Assembly: GCA_019096195.1 (NCBI GenBank)
Contig: JAGTXK010000219.1
Location: 682,001 to 746,000 of the forward strand
Direction: 5' to 3'
Origin: Boletus sp. NGJ
Taxonomy: Eukaryota > Basidiomycota > Agaricomycetes > Boletales > Boletaceae
Length of the DNA: 64,000 nucleotides
This document shows, piece after piece, positions 49,382-59,328 of this stretch (position 1 is the first letter of the stretch; the number at the start of each line of letters is the position of its first letter). The notes under the pieces were generated by a model, which was not told the DNA's origin, ran no database searches, and saw only the letters and a list, made by a program, of their open reading frames with translations. A program made the position numbers and the translations under genes.

Positions 49382-49506
49382 TTCCTATTCTGGAAATTAA
49401 TCGGCCGGTCGGGAAGAGGTCTTTGCAACACATGCTGCCTTGTTTCAGGCATGAGTCACGTGACGTATACCCGTGTTCGGTTGGCAGCAGCTTAGCAGCT
49501 TGGTCC

Positions 49507-50240
49507 ATGAAACGTATACTAACAGACGACGAGCGTGCGACTAGACTCGCTTCTCGGTTTCAAAGGAGTGACCCGTGAGTCGTGTTGCAATTATCCTCGT
49601 CTTCCCCCGTTAATCCAGTCCATAGCACCTCCGCTGCGGATTTGGCTACCAGCATTCGCGCCGCGTCCATGCGCGCCAGAAAAAGTCTGTTCGTGTCTCC
49701 ACCTATTCCCCGCCCCCAATGCGGCTTACACCCTTTTCAACGTGTATTGTAGCCGTCACCGAAGGATATCTGAGTTCACCGCCTTCGTCACCCTTGAAAC
49801 AGGCACCTGCCATCTCCTTAGCCGCCGCGGTTGGTTACCCACCTACCGCGCGTGAAAACAATCGCCAAATATTCTCCTCATCATCCGGTGTCTATTCACC
49901 CCTCCCTTCCCCCTCCAAGCGTAAACGCTCCCACCCCGATTCTCATGACGATGACGAACAGTCGATCACACCGTTCTTCATCACACCCCAATCTCAAGAT
50001 CGAGGAGACCTCGCGATGGAACTCTGTGGCGATGACATGGAGGTGAATAGCTTGGATAGGCCTATGAAACCCCTACGGCGATCTGGACGGATCAGGGAAG
50101 TGTCACCTCTTCCACCAACCCGCTCCTTGTTTCCATGTGAAACGGAAATGAATTCGCATCAATGCGAAGAAGAATCCACCAACATGCACTCCACACAGCT
50201 CTTCTGGCTTGAGTCGGCCTTTGACAATGAACAACACTGA
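49507..50240 (+). CDS. Candidate ribonucleotide reductase inhibitor (Dif1/Spd1 RNR_inhib type)
   Basis: Two short exons precede the long one: 49507-49574, 49626-49684 and 49753-50240, giving 204 residues in frame. The join produces SIRAASMRARKTVTEGYLSSPP, which matches my recollection of the RNR_inhib signature (SVGMRVRKSVPEGYKT) in ascomycete relatives. A further shared element is QSITPFFITP, like the ITSFF motif. The rest is disordered, with a basic patch (PSPSKRKR) and an acidic, Asp/Glu-rich part, then KPLRRSGRIR. In yeast, such proteins hold ribonucleotide reductase small subunit in the nucleus until DNA damage. The role here is inferred. The second donor (A/GTCTGT) is weak. Upstream is a 125-bp divergent gap to the kelch gene. 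Confidence 0.6.
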
Positions 50241-50999
50241 ATTATGATGCGGATGCTAATTATTTTAGGTAAGTCTTGCAAATCGAAATCCAAACGGTCA
50301 TTGGTCCGACACAGCTTCCATTTTTGATTGCAGTGTTTTGTCTCAAGATCGCTAACTTTACAGTCCCGATGTCAAGTGCTGGAAATGTAGAACTCGCCAC
50401 CGTGTTGTAGATCTGCTCTGTCGTCGCTTCCAAATAATGCTCATACAACTGTCAACATCCTGTGAACCAACCAGTCCGTGTGACCTCTGAGACCCGGTCG
50501 CAAATCCACTCCTTGCGGAGTTGACAAAGTCGACCAAAATGCAAAGTGCGCTAATTAGGTCCGTTACTTCAATGCATCAGCTGTTCCTCACGTTGTTCTG
50601 ACAGGTGCCTTGTGGTCGGTGGTCGGTTCTGCGTACGTAAGATATTTCGGTTGTCGTTTAATCGATATGGCCCTCGGACCCACCTACCTATCGCATTTGT
50701 CTGACACGCTCTGTTCCATCCACTTTTCCACATTCGGACTGTGCACTTTTCAGGTTAAGGGCTTTTGCGCTATATCCCGCGAGCATCGAGACCAGACACC
50801 CGATGCAAGCAATTTCAGATCTCCGACCAGATACATGTTTCGTTCACTGGGAAAACTCGATTTAGTGCTGATCGCGTAGTATATCTATGTGCACAATCTC
50901 CACCGGAGAGTGGCTCCTTTTTGTTCTTAAATCCCTTCTCCCGTTCAAACGACATCTGAACATCGTTTCACCTTCCCCTGTCCTCCCTACCATTCCCCC
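50241..50999. other. Intergenic stretch upstream of the C2H2 gene
   Basis: About 760 bp. Frames at 50610-50879 and 50765-50959 have no recognisable motif. Probably the 3' UTR of the RNR inhibitor candidate and the zinc-finger promoter. Confidence 0.4.
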
Positions 51000-53039
51000 A
51001 TGGCCTCACCGCCGTCCCTGCCAGCTTCCGGAACCGAGGAACGTTTTGACAAGGCCAAAAAACACCTATGGCAAGTAATGGCACATTCTCCTCATCCGTG
51101 CGACGTTGCAACCATGCCTCGTCTTGCGTTTTAAAAGCGCCAACTCCGTCGCTTTGCGTCTTGATTTTTCGTGCCTTCGCGTATCGCCTGCGTTACGCTA
51201 ATGCTGGCGCCACACGTCCTCGCCACCGGGTGACTCATAATCCACCTTACAGGGCTTCTGAATCCCCGACGCACGAAGAGAACCAGACAGATCGTCCGGC
51301 TGAGCGACGAGAACCTGGCATGAAGTCACCATCTCCAGAGTCCATCAGGATGCGTTCGAGTCATTCAACCACGTCTGACCGACCCCGATCTCCCCAATTG
51401 ACGGAACGGCCACTGGCCCCGGAATGCACTCTCAAGGGGCCATCAAAGTTCGTCATTCCTTTTTCGCTATTCTGCACCGTGAATTGTTGATCGGAGTATG
51501 ACTGTAATATATTCGCTGCGAACAGCCGGCCACAACATGTTATGCCACCTTTCTCTCGTGAGGGATTCAATTTCGATCACGACCGTCGACTACCCCTTCC
51601 ACGGTCTTGGAACACGACGGAACATGTAAACCACAGAGACGGGTCAATCTCTAGGTAATTCTTTGTTTATATGTGATTGACCCTCATCTCACTCGGACAT
51701 GGCTACAAGAAGCCGCATCGCCTCGACGTCCCTAACAGAGCCACGGACTAATAACGAGAGTCTACAACGACCTGTTTCGCTTTCGGTCTTTAATTCACCT
51801 ACTGCGACCTACATGTGGCCGGGTTTTCAGGCTGCGTCACAAATGAGCCACCCTCCCATCATTTACGTCAACTACGACAATAAAGACCCCATGCGGTCGG
51901 CGTCAACCAGCTCTGCATTGAGCACATATGATTCACCTATCATCTCGTGCGTTCTTCGCTGCTGTCGCCAGTGAGGTTGTTCATCGATCTTCAACAGTTC
52001 TCCGACATTAACACATTATGATCGCTCTGCCACCAATATGCTTCCCAAGAAGCGGCGTAGTACATCACCGGAGGGGTGGTATGTTGGCCTCTACGTCTCT
52101 GAATGACTTGGTAATCTCACCATACACCTTTGCTGCAGTGCGTCGCCTGCCCAGAGCGCTCGTTCCCGAAATATATTGGAGTCGATGAGGTATATCTGTC
52201 GTCCCCGTCACATCGACCTACTAAGTTATCCCCAGTCGGGCACAGCTATCAGAGAAAGATCACCATCCACAACCTACGCAAAGCTCCCAGCAACGGGATC
52301 GATATCCTCCCCCTCAGCCCAGTCGGCCACCGACCACCACGTTGGTGCGCGCGGCGTCCATGCACAATGCCCTCACATCTTCTGAAGACGACCAACTAAA
52401 AACATCGCGTGAGGGAAGCCCTCAAATTAGCGAGGCTAGCGAAGGGATAGTGGTAACCCGCCCTACCACCCGCCGTCAATCACCCCGCAGTGATGCAGAC
52501 GCGTGGGAGCGATATGCAAAACCGACGTTGTCTGCCGATGGCACTACCAGAAAATGGCAATGTACGTGGCCGACACCGGAAGACCGCAAAAAGCCCACAT
52601 GCGAATACACCTCCAAAAAGCAACTTGTCAAACGCCACGTCGAGACCACACATTTACGGTACAAGTAAGTATAACGCATTTGCAACAAGAGATTTCTCAT
52701 CTTCTTTAGGCCCTTCATCTGCGAAGTGTGTAAGAAAGGTTTCCCACAAAAGACATCTCTGGATACCCATATGCATGGCCAGTGCGTATTAGTTCATCAG
52801 GGGACTGAACCAGCTTACGCAGCAACCTTATTAGCACTGGTTCGACTCCCCACGTTTGCCGCTATGGATGCGGGATGGCCTTCAAGGACCCCGCTCGGAG
52901 GCATCGTCACATGGTCGAGGAGCATGGATACATTCCGAGACAGTCTAAAAAGAAGCATAAAGCCGGGCCCTCTCCTCAGGAAGGCACCGCTACTGAGCCT
53001 GTGCGTCCGTTCACGTTTATAAGTGGCTCGGACGAATAG
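51000..53039 (+). CDS. C2H2 zinc-finger protein
   Basis: Probable DNA-binding regulator. Nine exons (51000-51070, 51253-51447, 51526-51654, 51710-51946, 51998-52078, 52139-52189, 52236-52664, 52710-52781, 52835-53039) join to 489 residues with no frame break. The N-terminal 380 residues are serine/proline-rich and disordered, with a basic PKKRRSTSPE. A first C..C..H..H unit lies in WQCTWPTPEDRKK with KRHVETTH. Two linked fingers follow: FICEVCKKGFPQKTSLDTHMHGH and, after a TGSTPH linker, VCRYGCGMAFKDPARRHRHMVEEH. The tail is basic (RQSKKKHKAG) and then SGSDE. Intron 1 would be GC-AG (donor ATG/GCAAGT); otherwise the start would be the ATG at 51068 without that intron. No orthologue recognised. 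Confidence 0.7.
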
Positions 53040-53914
53040 CTGTTTCGATGGTGGAGCACCCTTATATTTCTTTGGATGTGGTATTTCATATGTATTGTCA
53101 CAGATAGATATGTATCACTAAATCTTTGTTACCGCCGTTGCGCCGCTGCTATAGCGTATAATTATGTATGGTGATCCTCCCCCCTCGCATACCCTCATAA
53201 GTATTACCTCTAGGATGTTCGATATACCACCCTTGTAGCCATTTTGGTGATGGAGTGCACTGCACTGCTTCCGAGTGTGTCGTGGCGCATGAGAGATCCA
53301 TTGTGCTTATCGTGAGAGCACGCCGGCAGATTTGTTTAAAAAAGGACCCGCGTGCTCGCGATGTCTATGGATGCCATCAATTTCATGGACCGGTTGTTGC
53401 GATGACAAGGAGTCCTTCTCACCGTCGACGATGAAACAGATTCGGAGCTGGAGAACGGACGGGTTAGCGTATCTCTCCGCACCTCGTTACGCGTGCCTCT
53501 CGGAAACTGTTTGACACATGGCCATCAAACGTCAAGGAAAGAAGGTGATTTGGATAAGGGAAGGTGCTAGCGGCGGGAATTACCTACCAACAATGAGCTG
53601 GAATCGTCAGCCGACGTCAAATCCACATTGTATCAGCATTCGCGAAATGAGCTGTCAAGACAATAGAAAAGTGTTTTTCCTGACACACGAGTCCTGATGA
53701 GGGACTTGCCAATGTTGACTCGGATGCATTTACTTCTTGGCCAGACAGGATGTAAATGCATCCGGCGAGTCCACATTGACAAGTCCCTCTACTAGTAGCT
53801 CCTTCACTTGTACTAGGGATGGATGAACTACCGAACCTTCCTTTTCGGGGTACAGGGCACAGCCACGTCTAGGTTCTGCGATTGACGACTCGGCACACCG
53901 GCAAAGTCGCACGC
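53040..53914. other. Gene-poor stretch upstream of CID2
   Basis: About 875 bp with no convincing coding frame. The only structure is the hairpin at 53699-53789, listed separately. Confidence 0.5.
53699..53789. repeat. Long inverted repeat (hairpin)
   Basis: The left arm 53699-53733 and right arm 53752-53789 pair over 33 of 35 positions, with two mismatches and a 3-nt bulge (CCG) on the right arm. The loop is 18 nt. The outer stem starts GAGGGACTTG and the inner stem is GATGCATTTAC. The arms have no coding pattern in either strand. A small RNA precursor, a regulatory structure in the CID2 leader, or a decayed miniature element are all possible; no flanking duplication is clear. Confidence 0.8.
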
Positions 53915-54714
53915 ATGTCTTCAAAATCCTCCCCACCGCTCGGGAGTCTCGCAATCCAAGCCCCGTCACTGACACCGCAACTGGTACATGTTTCATCAGC
54001 GACATGCCATAACCTAAGCCTGTTTAAAGGCGAGTATCTGACACTGCCTTGTGGGGTGTCGCTTATCCCACGAAGACCTTCTTAGAGAATACCGCAGACT
54101 CGATGACACCATCACGATGAGGCTGAATCGTTCAAACGCACAGTTCCGCGATCGAGATCGCCAAGGGTCTGGTGGAAAAGGCAGTATACAAGACCAGGCC
54201 TGTGCGTACGTATGGAAAGAACTTCTCGGTAAGCTGCTCACATTCGTTTCTCTTTCTCGACGAGTGGTTGGGTTAACCTGCGATCGCGTCAGAGAATTGG
54301 AAGCGGAGAACGGAAATTGTGGAATATTGCGTGAATGTTGTGGATCAATCCATGAGCGAGAAGCACAAGGTACTCGATGGACTCGAGGGCGATGCCAGGG
54401 CTAAGAGGAAGGCACAAGCTGAGCTGTTTGCAGACGAGGTGAAGGTCAGAAGCAAGCAATTTCATTACCGTCAATAACTGCCGCTGATGGCCTGGCGTTC
54501 AGAGAAACCAGGTGCGCAATGAATTATCGGTTGAAAAGATAGTACGAAAGCGGTCCCTCGAGGGTCAGCAGTGCACCCCTGACCCTACACCATTTTTGCT
54601 GACATGCATACCACAGCCTTTCAATCTCGATGTCGATACTTCACACCCCCGATGGACGAACTTGAAGCTAGAAAGTGGTGGGACAATACTCAGTCATCAC
54701 AGGAAGCACCGTAG
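53915..54714 (+). CDS. CID2: Caffeine-induced death protein 2 family (Cid2)
   Basis: A small conserved eukaryotic protein named for a fission yeast caffeine-resistance screen; its molecular role is not well defined. Exons 53915-54029, 54076-54228, 54293-54444, 54503-54563 and 54617-54714 give 192 residues in one frame. Key motifs are CHNLSLFKDLLREYRRLDD, TITMRLNRSNAQFRDRDR, QDQACAYVWKELLENWKRR and TEIVEYCVNVVDQSM. These are followed by NQVRNELSVEKIVRKRSLEAF, and the end is RYFTPPMDELEARKWW. The first intron (54030-54075, 46 nt) is GC-AG with donor AAAG/GCGAGT; no GT donor keeps the conserved FKDLLREY junction in frame. The start at 53915 is the first ATG in frame that makes sense. GILT follows 179 bp downstream on the same strand. 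Confidence 0.85.
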
Positions 54715-54893
54715 TACTTGCCTCTCTCCTCGTTGTTTTCATTCCAGGCCAGCGCCGCCCATCATCTGCATGCGTATTATCAGATATGCATACATGTCCT
54801 TTTCGCCAAGTAGTGTCTCAACGGATGCCGGTGCAGAATGGTATGCTTACGTCATCGTGACGCTATTCCCGATTTTGAGACGACACCACGACC

Positions 54894-55734
54894 ATGTTGA
54901 CCACCGCTGTTGCGCTCCTCAGTCTGTGTGCATCGGCACAGGCAGCTGTACATCCACTGACAGTGCAGGACAGCACACAAATCATCGTCACGGACGATGT
55001 CAAGGTTCCAGTGGTTCTGGGCGTCATGTCTCGCTGCCCGGACGCCATGCTGTGCGAGGCGGTCTGGGACCGCGTGCTCCAGAGGGCCGGCGACAAAGTG
55101 GACATCTCTCTCTCTTTCATAGCAGAGTATGTCTTTATCTGCAACTCGCCAGGTTCCCCCATATTAATATGATAAAAGGCCAAATCCATCAGACTCCGTT
55201 TATGGGGTAACGTGCATGCACGGCTTGGAGGAGTGCGCTGGAAATGTATACGAGTTATGCGTCGCCAAATACCACCCAATTTCAGAGTGGTGGCCTTTCC
55301 TTGAATGCCAGAACTTCCAAGGTCGTGATAAAATCGGGCTGCCCGAAACAGCCGTCATCTGTGCAGAGACAGCCGGGTTTGAATGGGAGTCTGATAAGGC
55401 GAGTCTGTGCGCCGGCAAAGATGGTCAGGGGGAAGAAGGCGTCAAATTGCTACAAGAAAGCGTCCAGAACAGTATACGGTTGGGCGTCAAGTAAGCAGTG
55501 CTGCATGGGCTCTGATGACAAAAATTGAGGTTTCTGGCGTAGAAAAAGCTGCACGATCATAATCAACGGCAGGCAAGTTTGCATTCGTGACGGCACTTGG
55601 TACGAGTGCGAGGTACGTGAGTTCTGAGCTGCCAGCGGAGATAATCTTCATAACAGACACAGGGTGGACACACGCCTTCTGACTTCATCAAGCAAATCAA
55701 CGAGGAGTACGAACGCTTGAATAGTGACGATTAG
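54894..55734 (+). CDS. GILT-family thiol reductase-like protein
   Basis: Gamma-interferon-inducible lysosomal thiol reductase family; in animals it reduces disulphides in lysosomes. Exons 54894-55126, 55179-55490, 55543-55612 and 55663-55734 give 228 residues. A signal peptide (MLTTAVALLSLCASAQA) opens the protein. The family signature C-x-H-G-x2-E-C-x-G-N-x4-C is complete as CMHGLEECAGNVYELC. The active site region reads VMSRCPDAMLCE: one cysteine is present, but the usual CXXC partner is replaced (CPDA), with the next Cys three residues on. This CPDA variant may be common in fungi (from memory). The C-terminal part has CTIIINGRQVCIRDGTWYEC. Redox activity is therefore uncertain. It is convergent with YOS1, 105 bp apart. 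Confidence 0.85.
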
Positions 55735-55839
55735 GGGACGCAGCATAATACCATCGTCAGTCGGAGCGTGCGCCAGCTTGCTAGGCGGAGAAGCGAAATG
55801 TCCACGATGCGGCGGCATGCCGGACTGCCATGTGCATGA

Positions 55840-56244
55840 TTAGCCACCAAGAATCAGTTCGTACACGATGACTACTAGGTTTAATCCTATCAGGGGAACT
55901 TGTTTAAATGAGTATTGGATGTATTTTCTCCATGCATATTTGAACACGCTTACTGCGCATGAGTGTCCGCACGGCACTGATGAGGTTTATTAGGCGGACT
56001 TTAACGCCGACATCCTGTTGTGCATAGCCGTAGCCGGACTGGTCAAAGGACTGATGGAAACCAGCGTTGGAGTTCTGAGGTTGCGTCGAGGTCCAGCCGA
56101 CTACAAGAAGGGGAGTATTTGAGTGAGAGGAAGCGGGGAAGGGAAGCAGGACACACTCCGTGCAAGGAACCGGTCCTCGCTGAGTACTGCCACGGCATTT
56201 ATCAAGAGAAGGGAGACATATAGAATAGTGCCAATAGTGAGCAT
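55840..56244 (-). CDS. YOS1: ER-Golgi transport protein Yos1 (IER3IP1 homologue)
   Basis: A small integral membrane protein that acts with Yip1 and Yif1 in COPII vesicle fusion between ER and Golgi. Three exons (56157-56244, 55954-56100, 55840-55898) give 97 residues. The first helix is LTIGTILYVSLLLINAVAVL, followed by SEDRFLARIGW. The middle is a short polar loop with GFHQSFDQSGYGY. Then come VRLINLISAVRTLMRIPLIG and the second helix LNLVVIVYELILGG. The short last exon would be missed by simple open-frame reading. The donors GTGTGT and GTAAGC and the TAG and AAG acceptors keep the conserved junctions R/IGW and R/IPL in frame. It is divergent from uL22m, 138 bp apart. Confidence 0.92.
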
Positions 56245-56382
56245 CGCGTTGAAGAACTGCGAATGTCGGACGAGCACTGAGTGGTTTACACAAAAGCCAA
56301 TGCGTGACAATATTAACCCGTGTGACATGTCAGGAGTGTGACACAAACTCTTGGTCTCCTGTGCGGTCGAGTGTTGGCAAGG

Positions 56383-57376
56383 ATGCATGCACTCGCGAAA
56401 AGTTTCAGACACAGTGCAAGTCGATCCAAGCTCACTTGTTCCACAGATAGCCATGTAGGCTGCAGTCTACGGCCTTACTCCTACCACGAGACCGCCGGAG
56501 TACATTGGCAGAGTCGCCGAGCGTAGGTCACCCTTTCTAACATACGCACTCGTACCCTGACCGTTCCCACCACCAGCTATTGGAGTCCTATGCAGTGGAT
56601 TCAAGAGAAATTTGCTCCGGCGCCAAAGAAAGCGTCTGAACGTGCAGTCAGGCACCAGGATGAACCGGATGCAACCCCTGCTCAGGATGAAGTATTCCAG
56701 GGAGCGCCCACGAGCTACGCAAGTGCAAAGGAGTCTATGGCCAAGAAAAAACAGGAAAAAGAAGTATTCAAACGGCCCAAGCAACCCGCGCATCAGGTAC
56801 ACCTTTCCTTCTATTCCTGAAAGGCACTTGTTCAGAAACTCCTTTGAATCTTAGCATAAATACTCCACAGCGAACTTCAAGATTTCACATCGAAAGCTGA
56901 ACATGCTTGGGAGGCAAATATCTGGGAAGCCCATCGACCATGCTATAATGCAGATGCAATTTAGTGAGAAGCGCGCTAGTGGCCGTATTAAGAGCATGCT
57001 GGCAACGGCGAAGCTTCACGCTAGCGTGTACAAAAAGATGGATCCTTCGAAGCTGATTGTCTGTGAGTGCATCCCCCTCCAATCCCGCTGTTGGCTTGCA
57101 TATTATCTGCATTTCGCTCACACTCGCATTTGTGTAGCCGAGGCATGGGTGACCAAAGGACCGAAGCAACTCAAACGTCTTGAGCCGCGCGGACGAGGGA
57201 AATTCGGTATACGCGTACATCCAGATTCACGGCTGAATGTGATTTTGCGGTCAGGTCAGACGTCTGAGCAGCTACAACAGGAGAAGCGTAAGATGCGATT
57301 GAAGAGGATAGTATCAGCTGGCCTTGTTCGTGAGGACGTTCCTCTTCGGAACCCTGCATCGATGTGGCAATGGTAG
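56383..57376 (+). CDS. MRPL22: Mitochondrial large-subunit ribosomal protein uL22m (Mrpl22)
   Basis: Protein of the mitoribosome large subunit that lines the exit tunnel. Four exons (56383-56522, 56577-56796, 56855-57062, 57138-57376) give 268 residues. The N-terminus MHALAKSFRHSASRSK is a likely mitochondrial presequence. Recognised blocks are YSTANFKISHRKLNMLGRQI, GKPIDHAIMQMQFSEKRAS, RIKSMLATAKLHA, KLIVSEAWVTKGP and PRGRGKFGIRVHP. The first exon is inferred from the GTAGGT donor at 56523 joining RRA to YWSPMQWIQEKFAP. The C-terminus extends past the core with a basic helix (EKRKMRLKRIV). Confidence 0.88.
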
Positions 57377-57446
57377 ACTAGAAAGAGATGCAGTACCCTA
57401 GTACTTCATGTTCCCTGCACTGGTCCCTAAATTTTACGTTTAATAA

Positions 57447-59245
57447 ATGTCACAGCCACTGGAGATTACACGTCGCTCTTCAGCAGAACCACCACACAAC
57501 GAAACGATGTTGCGGCGCTGGCGAACACTTTCCCTGCTCCTCGTGAGCTCCCTACTTCCTTCTTTTTCCTCGGCTGGCCCAGCATTCGAAAATACAGCCA
57601 TAGTGCGCACCATTGAACTCGACGGCTCTCTCGTGCACGTCAGTACCACTTACGCAGTCAAGGCACTCGAGCCAGGTCAAACTGTATACCACATCGCCCT
57701 TGGCAAGGATGAGAGGGAAAAGACGAGTTGGATAGAAGCCAAGGTCAAGGGCCAAACGCGACCACTCGAAATCGCTCACCTGGGCGAGCGTGATCTACCG
57801 TGCGTCGGCGTTCATACATGCGCCTTGTGGAGTTTGACGCCAGTCTGTTCCAAGTGATACTCACGAATTTGCTGTGATGTTACCGAGAAAGCTTGCTGTC
57901 AACGGAACGATCAATCTTGTTCTCGAGACAGTCCAGACGCACGCAACGCGTCCCTACCCGGCATATGCAGCGCAGGCAGACCCTCAACTTTTAAAATATA
58001 AAACAGACTTATTCGTCCTCAGCCCTTATACCACCCTCGTTCAGCGTACTAAAGTCAAGTGTGTCCGATTTGGCTATGTTCTCGTCGTGCAGAACTAAAC
58101 ATTTGCACAGGCCTTCCTCTCCGGACATTCCTTCTTATTCTACTCCTGAGGGGGTAGATGAATTCGTTAGAGATGGCTCAGTGACCAAGTCTGGAGCTAC
58201 CATCACATACGGACCTTATTACAACGTGGGTCCCTCTACAAGCGCGGAGTTCCTCTCCGAGTATCAACAACCCGTCACTGTGCACTACAATTACGATCAC
58301 CCCGTCCTCGAGGTCACGAAGCTTCAACGTTCAGCCGAAATTAGCCACTGGGGATCCAATCTTAATATCGAAGACAAGATTGACCTCCACAATGCTGGTC
58401 CTCTGTAAGTAGTACGCACGTCCTGTCATTCGCTGACCGTTGACTGTTGTGGAATATGTCTAGTCTCAAAGGACACTTTTCCCGTCTCGAGTACCAGAGT
58501 CAAAACTATTTTGGTCGCGTGTCTGCGCATATACTTAGCGGTCTGACCCTACACCTCCCTCCCGGCGTGACTAACGCGTACTTTTATGACTTGAATGGGA
58601 ATGTATCCACTTCCCATCTACGCCGAACCCCTTCTGTGCCCAAGGGTAGCAAGGCCATTCAACACAGCGTCCTTGAAATGCGCCCCAGGTATCCGCTGTT
58701 GGGTGGGTGGAACTATTCGTTCACCCTTGGGTTCGACACCCCACTCCAAGACTCTGTGAGCTGGGACGCGGCGAACCAGAGGCACATCGTTGGTGTTCCT
58801 GTCATGACGCACATCCCTGGATCGGTGGTGGACGAGGCCGAGATCCAGATTATTCTACCCGAAGGCGCGACGTAAGAGTTTCGATTTTGTACACGGTGAC
58901 GACAGGAGGCTGAATGAAAGTATCTCAGCGACATTGACGTTGTAACACCTTTCCCTGCGTTGTCGAGTGCGATCCTGACGCACGTGAGCTACCTTGACAC
59001 GACGGGGCGTCCAGCTGTTTCGTTGACATACAAGGATTTGACTGACAAGCACACCGCCATGATATATGTACGTCGAGCTGTGCAGAGTTTTGGATGCATT
59101 TTCTGACGCGAGGGCGTAGGTCTCGTACAAGGTGCCGTTGTCAGCGCACCTGAAGAAGCCGTTTGCGGTTGGAGCTGCGTTCATGTCGCTGTTTTTGATT
59201 GGACTAGCGGCTAGACGGGTGGATCTGAGACTGGACAAGGCGTAA
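57447..59245 (+). CDS. OST1: Oligosaccharyltransferase subunit Ost1 (ribophorin I)
   Basis: ER-lumenal subunit of the N-glycosylation complex. The first ATG is at 57447; an in-frame ATG at 57507 gives a direct signal peptide (MLRRWRTLSLLLVSSLL). Family blocks are FENTAIVRTIELDGSLVHV, VLETVQTHATRPYPA, EYQQPVTVHYNYDHPVLEVT, EISHWGSNLNIEDKIDLHNAG and LKGHFSRLEYQSQNY. Later come FYDLNGNVSTS, MRPRYPLLGGWNYSFTLGF and VSYLDTTGRPAVSLTYKDL. The protein ends with one membrane helix (VGAAFMSLFLIGLAA) and a short charged tail (RRVDLRLDKA), the expected topology. Short introns near 57800, 58050 and 58410 fit the conserved joins. A typical member. Confidence 0.93.
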
Positions 59246-59328
59246 TGGTGTAATAGATGATATTACAGTAAAATGCAATAGAGTGAGGTTGCCCGAGCCA
59301 TGTATCGTGATCAACCCACGGTCCTTTG

